The notes beneath the pieces were generated by a model. The model saw only the letters and a program-made list of their open reading frames with translations. It was not told the DNA's origin and ran no database searches. Below are positions 1-12,502 of a stretch of 64,000 bases of DNA, in pieces. The translations under genes and the position numbers were made by a program. How positions within the stretch are numbered: the first letter of the stretch is position 1; each line of letters opens with the position of its first letter. Source of the DNA: Antitrichia curtipendula (Eukaryota; Streptophyta; Bryopsida; Hypnales; Leucodontaceae); the NCBI GenBank assembly GCA_951230915.1, contig OX579635.1:5456001-5520000 (forward strand). Direction: 5' to 3'.

Positions 1-602
1 CTCGCTAAGGAAGCTTTGCGTATACTCCGTATATCAATCGATCAATCAATCATAGTACTTGCCTTCAAAACTCACTATGAAAATTGTCTCCCTTACGTAC
101 AGGCTAAAATTCAGGAATGCTATATCAAGCAGAGTCTGGTCTGTACTCACTCAAAAGCGAGTATGAGTAAGTGCAAACGCCCCGATCAACCAGATGGTTA
201 CTGGAATCTTCGCAATCTTCGCTTCGTAACTCGGTGCCCATGTTTCCCAGCTGGTGTGGCTATGTCGCTCTCTATCAAATCCTTGACACCCTTATTTTAA
301 GACTGGGCTTCACTATTGCAAGTGATCCGATTATTCCACGCTCATACAGGCCGAAATTAATACAAGTAAATATTAATCATAATATATTCCATCACTGCAC
401 CCTGGTGGCAGCAGATAATTTGCTCGACTGATCCTTTCGAACTATTTGCCGTCGCAACCGACCAATTTAATGAACCAGTTGGATGGATGGATGCTGGACA
501 GCCCTCTCCTGAGCCTCGAGCCTCAAGTCGCTCCAAATCGTTCACACTGCGCTCGAAAGGGACTCTCTCCTGGAGGATTTCAAGAACTAGGTCTCTTAAA
601 AC
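1..602. other. Intergenic, no gene recognised
   Basis: I see no convincing gene or structured repeat here. The open frames are short, lack recognisable domains and overlap one another on both strands. The 3' part runs into the decayed RING gene that follows. Confidence 0.5.
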
Positions 603-1040
603 TCAGGTTAGGATCCTCTGCCTCATGAGCTGATTCAGAACCTTCCAAGCGTGCGGTAGCCCCAGCACCAAACAACATAGCGTAGGTGGGATAACATGGT
701 CTGAAGCTGCAGTTTCAGCAGCACTGCCATCACCGTCGTCATCACTGTTGTTGTCGTCACCGGTGCCGGTGCCGTGAGTTGGTCCTCCTCCACGAGCTCC
801 ACTGCCATAAAGAGGAAGGATGATCCTGTCTTTATTCAAGTGGGTTCTGCAAGTGGGGCATGGCCGGGATCCGTTTTGGAGCCACTGATATATGTGACCG
901 TAATCAGTTGGGAGTTGCATGCAGATGTGGCACTCCCACACATTGGAATGCTGGTCTGATTCGCCGGCAGTGGGTAAGGAAGTATTGTTTCCTCCCGTTA
1001 CAACTGATATATAAGTCGATCCACTATGGCTTAATAACAA
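603..1040 (-). pseudogene. Broken RMA-type RING-finger E3 ligase gene
   Basis: The frame reads like the paralogous RING protein at 8894-9178: a serine-rich N-terminus, then WECHICM, YQWLQNG, CPTCRTHL and a PLYGSG motif. RMA/RNF5-type ubiquitin ligases carry a similar Pro-Leu-Tyr-Gly motif just after the RING. Two small deletions (33 nt in total, near 885-905) remove the middle of the C3HC4 domain, including the CGHVFCWPC ligands, so the zinc finger cannot fold normally. The ATG used in the sister copy is ACG here. The frame stays open because the net deletion is a multiple of three. The C-terminal part (acidic Asp/Ser stretch, then a moderately hydrophobic segment) is absent from the sister copy. 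I infer a dead gene; only the ORF, not expression, can be seen. Confidence 0.75.
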
Positions 1041-3225
1041 ATGTTAATTTCAGATTGGACTTAATACTGCTGTATAAAACCTAGCGCTTGAATACGTGCA
1101 ATTTGTACAAATTAAAGACACAATGTGTATTCAAATATCAGATGCATGTGCAATGTATGGCAGGAATTGGAGTTCTGAAGGCCCTGACCTTGTGCTTATA
1201 TAGACTTGGTGTTGCTAGTCTTGGTAATGAGATTAATTAAACATGAGACTCGGGAGTGGGGATCTCTTGGAGTTCAGTCTAATACGTTCATGCGAAGCCT
1301 TTGCAGTACGTACGTGAGTTTGGTACATGAGTCTTTACTTTCAAGCTGCCGGCCTAGCCTCGGTGCATTGAGCCTAAGGACGAATTGACCTTTTTCCAGA
1401 ACTTACTTCAGATTGCCGGATATCCACTTCTTCGGCACTTTTCACGACACCCGGCCTTGAAACTCATATCTATAGCAGTCAAATCTATACTCAATTACAG
1501 CAAAATTCAACAGACCTAAACATTCCAACCATAAATAAATTTTGGAGCCACCCCTGCAAAAGACGAAAAATGAGAAAGAAAGACTGTTCCCACTACCGAG
1601 AATTGGCGTCCGGCCGGTCAGCAATCTGTACCCGGAAGTCTCGACACTCAGGTGGAATCGGAAGCCTCGACAGGTGGAATCCATCAGTCAAATTCTTTAA
1701 ACTAGCGCAATTCTAGGCACCAAAAAATCAAAAATCGTGACATTCATACCGGATTGATTCATTCATCGTGACATTCACAGGATTGATATTGATTAACTAC
1801 TGAGTCAAGCCGAGCATCCTGAAAACTGCCGAAGTTATGGAATTCTTCCGATTTAGCGAAATTGACATCTTCTTACAACACAGGAGATTTGTATGAATTC
1901 CCGTCTCACTTCCCCCTAAACATACCTTTCTTGTGTTGAGTTAAATTGAAACATTGATTTTATTTAACTTCCCAAATGGATCTGGACTCCTAGATGAAAG
2001 ACCAAATCTTTAACAGCATGATAAAATTGTGCTCTTACTTTCTTAATTACAGGCTCACATACATACAAACCCTGCAGTCCACGTGAAAAATTCAAATCCT
2101 GAAATTGTTCAGGACAGGCCACAGAACTGGGTTCCCGGACAAATTCTCGACTAGAGAGCGACAAACAGCATTCCTAGCAAACACAACAATCATGCGCCAT
2201 TGCCTGAAATCACCCCCAAAAGACCCAGTGACAACCCACTGTCACGGTCACATCTTGAGGCACAATCATGAGCGTATGTACAGTACAATATGTAGGAGAG
2301 GATTTCTACTTTTGAAGTATTGCAAAGTCTTTTGAAATGATCAATTAATCTCTTGCATGAGACAATAAATAGACATGAGCTAATTTGGACTACTTGCAAG
2401 TATCTCCACCTAAATACATATGTGACTTTTGAAAATCTCTTTCATATGATCTTAAATAGTGCAATCTTGTATTAGATTTTTACATAATGAAAATATTGAT
2501 ACCTGAGAATGCTAGTACTTGCATACATGTATCTACATGTCACATTTCTATTAGATGTATAAGAAATGAATCCTTAAGAATGATGGACCCCCAACATGCC
2601 ATTATTGCTTTTAACACATGTCTCATTTTCATTTGCGTATGTAACTTCTCAGCGATTGTTGTATTCATGTATATAGGTGCTTGGAGTGACCAGCAAGTTT
2701 AACTAACCATTCAGAGAGGGATACATTAGCTTTGATGATGATATTCAATTGGCAACAATAATGTACTGTATATGAATGTTCAATCTTAGAAACCATGAAG
2801 CATGGTTAGAAATTTATCACTTTTTTGATGCAATGATGACAATTTAACCCTTTAGCACTCTGATGTGTAAAATTTAGACAATGAACAAAGAGGTTCCAGA
2901 GGCTTTGTTGACTATAGAACATCTCATTCATCCTAACTAATGCTTGACTTTTAAAAAAAAACAATTTTTTGTATGATGAATTTGATAAAATTGAGATAAA
3001 TAATATATAATTATAAAGATATAAGCAAAAATATGTAATTAAAGATTCAAGGAATTATTTTGACTTCCAATAAGATCCAACCAAAAAACGAATCAATATG
3101 ATAATAGGAACAATGCTCACTGGCTTATTTAGACACATGTAGGTGCAATTACCTTACTATATGCATGTTTAAAAAATTTGGTAGAGAATTATAGTTACCT
3201 TTTGATGAGTGAAGTCAATTTTCTT
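750..3225 (+). repeat. Segmental duplication, copy 1 (RING-gene block)
   Basis: This segment is collinear in direct orientation with about 8895-12980. Long near-identical stretches recur in the same order: the RING region, the tract around 1080-1460, the tract around 2290-2720, and the tail around 2900-3035. About 160 bp at 3036-3195 are absent from the other copy, after which homology resumes up to about 3225. This copy lacks the roughly 1.44-kb transposon nest found in copy 2, so it serves as the empty site for that insertion. The copies are diverged by substitutions and small indels, so this is not an assembly echo. Confidence 0.85.
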
Positions 3226-3720
3226 ACTAGGTGCTCTATATACTGTTGCCACAGTATAACAAAAAAAAAGTAAAATTTTAATTAATTTTTTGATTCATAA
3301 AAACTTTAAAATTTAATAATTTTTATACTGTAGGTCCAAACATTATGAAACCAAACCCGTGCACTACTCCTCACATAGAGCTTTCTAGTGGTACTAAGAA
3401 CATGAACAGAAGATGCATGATGCATGAGATCTCACCTAAACAAACAGAATAAAACAAACAACCTAACTTGAGGTATGCACCAATGTATCCATTGCCGTTG
3501 CCACAACAAAAATAAAAATAAAATAAAATTTTAATTTATAGAAACTTTGAAATTCAATATCTTGTATGCACAAAGGAGTACAACGGCTTAATGCAATGTG
3601 GGAGGTTGTGTGCAATATGGATAGAAAGTCTTATGCACGAGGGAGTGTAGGAGCTTTGTTTCAAGGCATTTGGACATGCATTGTAAATGCTATATTTTTT
3701 CCAAAATAAAGATACAACCT

Positions 3721-3961
3721 TTATGCCATATTTAACTACTTTTGGACTTTGCAAAGTCCAAAATTGGTAAAGGGACATCTAAGACAATTGTAGACTTTGA
3801 CTTCTATAGATTTTATGAATCTAGAAATGATATAGATTTTGGACTAGGTGGTTTGAAAAATGTACAACATGTTTAGATGTTAGATATCTATGGAGATCTC
3901 CCGATGGACAAAGTCCAAAATTCCCTTAAAAGTCCAAAAGTAGTTAAATATGGCATCTTTG
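3721..3961. repeat. Foldback (inverted repeat) element
   Basis: The sequence around 3721-3770 (ATGCCATATTTAACTACTTT followed by tggactttg) recurs as its reverse complement at about 3906-3961, separated by roughly 135 bp. The arms can pair as a hairpin. There is no coding content, so it is a candidate MITE remnant; flanking target duplications were not evident. Confidence 0.6.
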
Positions 3962-5428
3962 TCCCACTAAAAATCTCTAGAATTTTTTTTCATGAGAGTA
4001 ACAATATTTTTAGTCTTTGTGGGAGTGACACTTGCATTCAAACTAGTCACCATCTTTCATATTAATACAAAATTTTCATCTTAGTTGCAATCATTTAGGC
4101 ATCCAAAGGGGGGTTACAAAAAAGACCAAAAGATTTTGGTAGTGTTTTAATACCAAAACTACAGTTTCTCTGCTCAATACTGTGAGTACTACAAGTACTA
4201 TGAAATAGAACAATCTCAGCTATTGATTTGGAAAATTGACAACTACTAGTACCACTGACTAGTTGCAAATATTGAAAAAATACTATTTAAAAAAGAAGAT
4301 AGTTTGTCCCAGAAAATAGATATAATTAGATATAAATTAACAATAATTATAAAATTATGAATTAAAAAAACTAAGAACTGTTCATTTATAAAGACTTGAT
4401 AGTGATCACATTTCACCAAAAAATGGAAGTCAAAACCATCTTCAATGTTCAAAAGTGCATGCGCAAGGGAGCCCTATTTGTATAAATATGAAGGCCATAA
4501 AATAATATATTTTTAGATTTTTTTTTGGTTAGCACATGTCCCCCGATTGTGGAAATTGATTACAAAAATTTCAGCTCTAGATTATTACTTTTAGGTACTT
4601 CCTAGTGCTTAAACCTCAAAGTGTGACAAATTAGCAAAATTGACTTTTAAATATAAAATGATTTTTTTTTAATTTCTAAAAATAAAAAATATGATAAAAG
4701 TCAAGTTAACCATCTCCAAGTGTAAATTTCAAGTTTATCAAGTTTTATCGACAAAAATTATAGTAGAAAACAACTTTGTTATTTTGAATGTGATTCAAAA
4801 TAGGACCAGTCTTTCTTGCAATCACCTCACAATCCAAGCAAAAAGTATCATATTTGAGCAAAATTTGTGAATGTTGTTGGCTTATCATTCTTGATGATTT
4901 GAAGGGTGGAGGCAACAATGAGATTCTAGAAATATCTACTTCAACGTAAATAACCTCAACATAAATAACCTCAACAAGAAAACCTAGCCTACTTTATTAA
5001 TAAATCTTCATAGAACCTAAGTAGTCACCAAACCCATTGTCAACACTATTGTCTAAGGAAGTAGTAAATACAAGATGCCTCTTATGGGCAAGGCAAGAAG
5101 AGGAATGCTTTTTGATTGCTTGACGTGATTCCATGAGGTCGTTCAATATGGCCAATGCTAACTCAATAGTTGAAATTAAAAAACGGAGCTTTTTAGTGGG
5201 ACAAGAACTTTGCTTGATTTGGAGTTATTAGTGGAATAGAGTGAGTAATTTAATTCAAATTTTTAACTTAAAATTTATTCAAAAATACATAACTTTCACA
5301 CCATAGGTCAAAATGCCACAAAAAAAAGTCCATGCATTTTTCTTAGAGGAGAGCTTTCCAATGGCATAAAAAATGCCACTGGGGGACTTACAGTTCTTAG
5401 ATCTCACCTTATCAAATAAACAACCTCA

Positions 5429-5989
5429 TTTAACCCCTAAAGGACCAAATGGCATTATTTGGCAACACATTTTAGGCAATTCACTACAAATGGAGTTTTT
5501 GTTTTTTTTCTTTGAAATTTTCATACAAAATGTGTCCAAGGTGGCAAGGAGTAGCTATAAGGTGCAATAATTTATATAACTTTTGACTACATGGTCAAAA
5601 AGTTATTGTATGATATGTAATTTTTGGTGATTTTTGGACAACCTAGGCAATCTATTTTTTTTTAAATCACTTTTCAAGAAATAAAAATTTGAAATTGATT
5701 TTCCAAATTTATATAAATATATAAATATATATATGAAGTGTAGCTACCCGAGTTTTTGCAAGGCCCTCCAAAAAGAATTTTTGTCACTTCAAGTGCTAAT
5801 ATCTTGGAATTTGCATGGTGGAAATTGCTGAAATTTTTTCCACATCTTTTCAGATTGTACCACAAGATCCTGTGGTTACATGTATCTAATGTAATAGTTT
5901 TTTTTTCTAAAATTTAGTACTTGTACTAGAAATGACAGTTTGGGAACATTTTTGGTGAAAATATAGTAAAAAACCTTTAAAGGTTAAGG
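5429..5989 (+). mobile_element. Short copy of a TIR-bounded noncoding repeat family (copy A)
   Basis: It starts with TTTAACCCCTAAAGGACCA and ends with a degenerate complement of that terminus (AACCTTTAAAGGTTAA). Internal sequence, including the tracts near 5760-5960, matches the longer copies at 29990-30914 and 49628-50566 in the same orientation. No coding capacity is visible. It is about 560 bp against about 930 bp for the other two, so it is internally deleted. Confidence 0.6.
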
Positions 5990-7719
5990 TAAGAAGATTG
6001 TACTAGAAAAGATACTTTTGTTGTTGTTGGTTGTAATGTAAATCTTGGAATGAATGTTGGATCTTTTGCATGACTTGTGGTTAAAATATGACATGGTTAC
6101 CTAGGCATGGCACTATAAGACAAGAGCCATTACTGACCACGTTTCAAATAGAACAATATTTTAAAGTAACATGATAGGACATCCAACCTTAAGTTGCAGC
6201 TTCGCACGTTACAATCCAAACAACTCCAAGGAATTGAGTTATTGGGTCATTGCAAGAAACATCATGCAATTTTAGTAGCGTTTTGCACAATACTCACAAT
6301 TTTTTCGAAAGTACTATGTAATTAGAAAAGCAATTTTAAAAAAATATAAAAAATATATATTATATATATGTCTTTAAAAGGAAGGTATCAAAGGTAGGAA
6401 AAGCATAGAAAAATTCTCTAAGCAAGAAAACTAGTAAAGTGCAAAATCTCATGAAAATAGGTACTTTCATATTTTAATTTTAAAAAAATAGGAAAATCAA
6501 ATTTTTTTAAACTATAAATTGGACATTTTAGAAGAGTTGATGGTAATGAGATTTCACCAAAAGAATGATCTTAGAACCATCTTCAATGTTCAAAAATTGC
6601 GTACAATAGGAGTGTTGTTTGTACTCATGTGGAGGATATAAAATAATATATTTTCAGATTTCCTTTGGTGGATATATGCTTTCCTACTATGCAAATAGAC
6701 CATGGAAATTTCAGCCCTAAATCATTAAATTTGAGGACTCTTAATGTAGAGAAAAATCCTAAACCTCATTAAATAAAAAATGAGTTTTAAATATTAAATT
6801 AATTTTTTTAATTTCTAAAAAATAAGGGATTTGATTATCATCAAGTATTCAAGTTAGACATGTTCGATAGAAATTTCATAATCATTGGACCTGTGCTTCA
6901 AAAGTTATAGCGGATGACAAGAGAGTCACTCTCATTGTAACAACAAATAGGACTAGTGTTTCTTACAATGACCCTATTTCATAGCCGCTATGATCTATGT
7001 TATGATTATCACCACCCATCTCTAGAATTGTAGCATCTGCACTCAATAATGTTTGTGATACCCCTAGGAACATTTGAAAGACCTCTTTGTTGATATTGTC
7101 AACAACCTCATTTCAAGTGGATAAGATAATTTGTTCTTTAAAATATTCATCATTTTATAAAAAAATATTCTGTATACCACCATAAATTTTTTGAATGAAG
7201 GACACCATTCCTTGACCAATTATTCTTTGTTTAGGTAGCATAATGCAACCATTTGGATCATTTCAAATCTAACCACTTCCAACTTTAAGGAGTCAATTTA
7301 CAAAATTTTGATTTTCCAAACATATTTTGTTTAAACCTCAATATGTGCATTCTTGGCTATAACCTTGATCCCTGAAGTCAACCAACTTCTAATTTGTCTA
7401 GCAAAATTTGACAAAAGTCACCTCCAAAAACTATAGTCATACTCCTCAAAGTCCTATCATTGTTAGGGAAGTCACACAATGCACGATCAACTTACTGCCT
7501 CTGGACAATGATAGTGTTGTTTGGAAACTTCATTCCAAATGCTCAATGATGCCTAGCAAAAAAGATTCATATGACATAAGAAGAAATTTGGGCCCTCAAA
7601 GAGACCTCTACAATGGCCTTGATTAGAGACCTTGATTGGATTTAAATGTATACTTGTCAAAGAATGAATGATATTTTTTCCCTATTTCCACCCATTTTTG
7701 ACAATATGATGTTTGCAAA

Positions 7720-8050
7720 ATTGTATGCCTTTTATTGGACAATGGGACATAACTTAGGCACTTTTTGTCATTTAAATCCTAGGGATATTGAGGAAATACT
7801 TTATATCAATTATGGAGAAGGACAAATTTGGTGCAACTAAGTACTATTGACTCATGATGTTTCCACAATGAAATGCTTCTTACTGGACAAGACATTAGGT
7901 ACATCTTGTCATTTGAGTCTTTAGTAGTATGAATGAATATATTATTTCAAAAAGATCATGGATACTTGATGGTAATGATGTTTTCACAATGAAATGCCTC
8001 TTACCAGACAATAAGACATTAGGCACTTCTTGTCATTCAAGTGAATTCTT
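7720..8050 (+). repeat. Degenerate ~115-bp tandem repeat, about three units
   Basis: A motif of the type TGGACAA..GACATTAGGCAC..CTTGTCATT recurs near 7735, 7880 and 7995, with related sequence between the units. The units are diverged, indicating an old array. No gene function is implied. Confidence 0.5.
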
Positions 8051-8893
8051 TATTTTGACAAGTTCATGGGTACTTGATGAAATTCATACAAGGTAGTGAG
8101 ACAATCATGTACATATTTATATACTTAGGTTATCATCTCTAGGCTTCAATAAATACCTTTGCATGTCAGTTCTCGAAGGTCTCTTTGATGGTTCAAATTC
8201 TTTCTATTATCTTGACATTTTATCAACGGCACATAATTACTGAAACTGCATTGGTTTCAATTGGAAGTAAGAAGCTTAAATGGGCTCATTGTCCACCATC
8301 AAGGAGAAGTGCAACAATACCAGACGATGCTACACATATTACACATGTTACACATAATCTTTCCTTCACTCTGAAGTTCTCTTCCAATTGTATTAAGGTA
8401 GGTACCCCCAAAATGGCACCTAACCTTAAAGCGCCATCTACAGGTTGTGTACATTTTCAAAATCAGTTATGTACCTATTTGGATGGAGCGCTTTCAGAAA
8501 CAAACTTTGACCCTTACTAACTTTTGCATACAACGTCCAAATGCCACGTTCTCTGGTGCGTTGGAACCTCCTTTCACTTGCCAACAAGAAATTATGAAAA
8601 TTTGACCAGTCTAATAGTAGTAACTAGGCTCAGTAGCAAAAAGTGGCGGTTTTGGGTGTACCCACCTTATACATATATGTTTTTCCTATTCTAGCAAGTC
8701 CATCAAGAAAAAATGTCCCTTCCACTATGTTCATTCATTGATGTTACAACTCCTTGATAAACAACAGTTTGTTATGTTTCCAATTTTAGGTACACGCACA
8801 TTGATGATAGACATATATAAGATTGATCATCTTGATTCCAATCAAGTGGTTCAGCAATCAAAGGATTAGGAGGATGAAGGTTCCAAGGAATTA

Positions 8894-9178
8894 TCAATTG
8901 TTGCCGTTGTTGCGAGTTGGTCCTCTTCCACGAGCTCCATCGCGGTCGCCGCCGCGAAGAGGAATAATGTTCCTGTTTCTATTCAAGTGGGTTCTGCAAA
9001 TGGGGCATGGCCGGGATCCGTTTTGGAGCCACTGGTATATGCAGGGCCAGCAGAAGACGTGACCGCACGAGGTTGCAACTGGATCAGTTGGAACTTGCAT
9101 GCAGATGTGGCACTCCCACACATTGGAATGCTGGTCTGATTCGCCGGCAGTGGGTAAGGAAGTATTGTTTCCTTCCAT
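8894..9178 (-). CDS. RMA/RNF5-type RING-finger protein, C-terminally truncated
   Basis: From the ATG at 9178 the frame encodes about 94 residues. A C3HC4 RING is complete: WECHICM (Cys1, Cys2), CGHVFCWPC (Cys3, His4, Cys5, Cys6), YQWL, then CPICRTH (Cys7, Cys8). The spacing and the FCWPC.YQWL signature match RMA1/RNF5/RNF185 E3 ubiquitin ligases, which ubiquitinate ER clients with E2 partners. Those proteins normally end in a membrane anchor. Here the frame stops about 25 residues after the RING in a Gly/Arg/Asn-rich tail, where the duplication border falls, so the anchor is missing. A CAG just upstream of the ATG could be a splice acceptor, so an extra 5' exon is possible. It may be a soluble fragment or a pseudogene. 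Confidence 0.6.
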   Translation of the reverse strand: MEGNNTSLPTAGESDQHSNVWECHICMQVPTDPVATSCGHVFCWPCIYQWLQNGSRPCPICRTHLNRNRNIIPLRGGDRDGARGRGPTRNNGNN

Positions 9179-11216
9179 TTCAACTGATAGATAAATCGAT
9201 CCTCTAGGGCTTAATAACAAATGTTAATTTCAGCTTGGACTTAATACTGCTGTATAAAACCTAGCGCTTCAATACGTGCAATTTGTACAGATTGAAGACA
9301 CGATGTGTATTCAAATATCAGACGCATGTGCAAAGTATGGCAAGAATTGGAGTTTTGAAGGCCCTGACCTTGTGCTAATATAGACTTGGTGTTGCTAGCC
9401 TCGGTAGTGAGATTAATTAAACATTAGACTCGGGAGTGGGGATCTCTGACTTGGAGTTCAGTCTAATACGTTCATGCGAAGCCTCTGTAGTACGTACATG
9501 AGCTTGGTTCACTTTCAAGCTGCCGACCCTAGCCTCGGTGCATTGAGGCATGACCACAATTTCGTTAAGGACGACTTGGCCCTTTTCCAGAACTTCAGAT
9601 TGCCGGATATCCACTTCTTCGGCACTTTCACGACACCGACCTTGAAACTCATGTCAAATCTATACTCAAAATTCAACAGACCTAAATATTCCAACCATAA
9701 ATTTTGGAGCCACTCTTGCAAAAGACGGAAAATGAAAAAAGAAAGGCTGTTCCCACTACCGAGAATTGCCGTCCGGTCAGCAATCTGTAACTGGAAGTCT
9801 CGACACTCAGGTGGAACTGGAAGCCTCAGGGCATAAATCATCATGTAATGATTTCGTTAAAATGGCGGTATTCCACAAGCTTGGCACTTAAATTACGTTT
9901 TAGACCGTGCGTTCTGAAATCCATACCGCCCTTTCAAAGGAATTTCTCATGAACATTCCCTTATTCAGACAAGTCCTTCGCTCCCGGTGTCTTTTATTCT
10001 TGATCGATTATCAGATGCTCATGAGCATTCTGTAAGTCTTACTAGCTTTTGGTGCTTAGTTTCCAGTCTCTGCTGCGTGTGTGCAGGTCTATCGAAGAGG
10101 CGTTCTCTCTCATCAAGTACGTCAGTGTTATTGGTTTGGCCCTCACGAAGGTTAATTTGCAAGCTGCCTAGCTAGCTAGCAAACCAATTCTGGGCACCAA
10201 AAAATCGTGACATTCATTTGCATGAAGGATTGATATTTATTAGCTACTGAGTCAAGCCGAGCATCCTGAATACTCCCGAAGTTGTGGAAATTTTCCAATT
10301 TAGCGAATTTGACATCTTCCTACAGCACTGACACGAAAATTCAATTCCTGAAATTGTTCAGGACAGATCACAGAACTGGGTTCCCCGGCCGGACAAATGC
10401 TCGACCAGAGAGCACCATGCAGAATTCCTCGCTAACACAACCTGCGCCATTGCCTGAAATCACCCCCAAAAGACCCATGCCAGTGACAACCCACTGTCGC
10501 GGTCACATCTTCAATTCTGCGAGGCATGTCGATCTGTACGTACGAATGTCTGGGGAATTGAACAATGACAAACCCTGCGGCCCCTGAATCGTGCCGAGCT
10601 CTCTTGGTGTTCAACAAACTGAACGGCATGCATGATCCGACCTAAGCTTACTTTCATCCCCAGCTGCTCAGAAGGCTCTTCATCTTCCCCAGACGGCAGA
10701 TTTTGAATTGCTAATTACAATTGGGGTTCAGATGGCGATGGACAATATGTAGGAGAGGATTTCTACTTTTGAGTTAAATAATCAATTAATCTCTTGCACG
10801 AGACAATAATGTGTGTGTATGGGCTAATTTGGACTAGTTGCAAGTATCTCTACCCAAATACATATGTGACTTTTGAAAATCTCTTTTATATGATTTTTAG
10901 TACAATCTTGTATTAGATTTTTATAGAATGAATATTTGGATATCTGAAAAAGCTACTACTTGTATATATGTATCTACATGCCACATTTCTATTAAATGTA
11001 CAAGAAATGAATTCTTAAGAATGATGGACCCCCAACAGGTCATTATTGCTTTTAACAAATGTCTCATTTTCATTTGCCTACATACACTAGGAAAACAGGA
11101 GGGCGTTACCCCCAGTGTTATATTTTGGGGTGTAACTTGACCCCCCCAAACTTTATGTTTTAAGAAAGTTTGGAGTGTGTGTGTGTCAAGTTACATCCCC
11201 CAATATAATACCCGGG

Positions 11217-12502
11217 CACTATAAGAAAAGCACGTTTTGGGTGGCGTTTAGCAACAAACGCATCGTGTTTTTTCAAACGTCAGATGTTTTCAAAAACATG
11301 TACGTGTTTTGCAGAAAACGTGTACGTGTTTTGCAGAAAATGCGATCATGTCACTGTGGACAGCTATATTTGTGATAATGTCAACTGCGACATGGCCATG
11401 TTTTTATAAAACGTCGCATACAACATAAACTACCACGTCAGCAAGTAAATTTAGAGAAAGGCAGCCATGTGGCATATTTTAGAAACAAATAAATGGATGG
11501 ATGGACATCAAGCTGGACGTCTCAAACAATGTAGGCTAATTATTCCATATTGTTTGTCTCATAATGGACAAATTTTTCAGCAAAGGACAGCCATGTGGCA
11601 TATTTTGGAAAAAAAAGAAATGATGGATGGATGGATGGATGTCGAGCTGGACATCTGAAACAAAGTGTTGGATGTTAGGCTGGATGTCTCAAACAACGTA
11701 TACTATTTATCCCATATCGTTTGTTGCACCATGGACAAAGAATGGATATAAATATGACCTTTAAAATGTTCATTTTTATGTAATTTTTCCATCAAAACAA
11801 AATTGATGGTAAATGGTAAGTTTTTTTACTTCTTCGTGAATTCTACATTTTTTTTGTTGTTTATTTTTATTTTTAATTTATATTAACTAATTATTTTTTG
11901 AAAAAATGGATTGGATGAAAAATGTCAGATTCTTTGACATCCACATCATCCACCACGTTAGATGCGGTCACACAGGAAGATTTCGTGACGTTAACTGGGG
12001 CTAATCCTTTGAGGAATAGCCCCCACTTTAGACCCCATGTACACAATGTTTGAAAAATCTCGGATTTTTTTTTCCACACTACTTTAGATCCCAAAATGTC
12101 CCACCTTGGCCGGGCTAAAGTTCATGCAGGGTTAAGCCTTGGGGTCTAAAGTTGGGCAGTTTAGACCCCTCCAAAACTTTAGCCCCAGGGGCTAACGCCA
12201 CGAAATCTTCCTGTGTCAAGTTAAAAAAAAATTACATGGCAGTGCCTGTCTGAGTGGCGCCTCCGTGGCACTCAGATGCCCTCCATGTGTCGACTTCTGA
12301 GGACCTCAATAGACTTTGTTGTCACCCACGTTTTTGGAAAAACAAGTACAAAAGTGATGCGTTCTTCTAGATTTTCACATGTTTTTACCCCGTCTAATCA
12401 AACGGATTTTAGAAGACATCAACGCTGATTATTTTTGCGTCATACACAATGCAATCTCGTGTTTTTTTTGACGTTTCAGAAAAGTCTGTTTTCTTATAGT
12501 GG
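11217..12502. mobile_element. Non-autonomous CACTA element nested in the previous one
   Basis: Left end CACTATAAGAAAAGCACG and right end CTGTTTTCTTATAGTG are near-perfect terminal inverted repeats of the classic CACTA type. Flanking triplets are GGG and GAG, an imperfect 3-bp target duplication. The 1286-bp interior has a diverged internal direct repeat (about 11465-11580 and 11583-11720, sharing GCCATGTGGCATATTTT) and GATG microsatellite tracts. It carries no long open frame. A 241-bp MITE is inserted inside it. Confidence 0.75.
11973..12213. mobile_element. 241-bp foldback MITE, copy 1
   Basis: Ends are CAGGAAGATTTCGTG and its complement CACGAAATCTTCCTG. Much of the interior is also self-complementary (repeated GGGGCTAA / TTAGCCCC and GGGGTCTAAA / TTTAGACCCC blocks), so the element can fold on itself. 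A highly similar copy of equal length lies at 60568-60808, which indicates a recently active family. Flanking target duplications were not clear. Confidence 0.8.

Larger units (their letters stand above)
3226..8890. other. AT-rich intergenic DNA between the two RING blocks
   Basis: No gene is recognised in these 5.7 kb. The sequence is strongly AT-rich with many homopolymer runs. It contains an inverted repeat at about 3721-3961, a TIR-bounded repeat at 5429-5989, and a degenerate tandem repeat at 7720-8050. Short open frames such as the one at 8185-8520 have no recognisable domain and low-complexity composition, so I do not call them genes. Confidence 0.6.

Noticed and set aside
8185..8520. 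111-residue open frame
   Set aside because: No domain, low complexity, AT-rich surroundings and no splice or promoter context; not supported as a gene.
9515..9844. 109- and 120-residue overlapping frames on both strands
   Set aside because: They lie in the duplicated noncoding block and are not conserved as frames in the sister copy.
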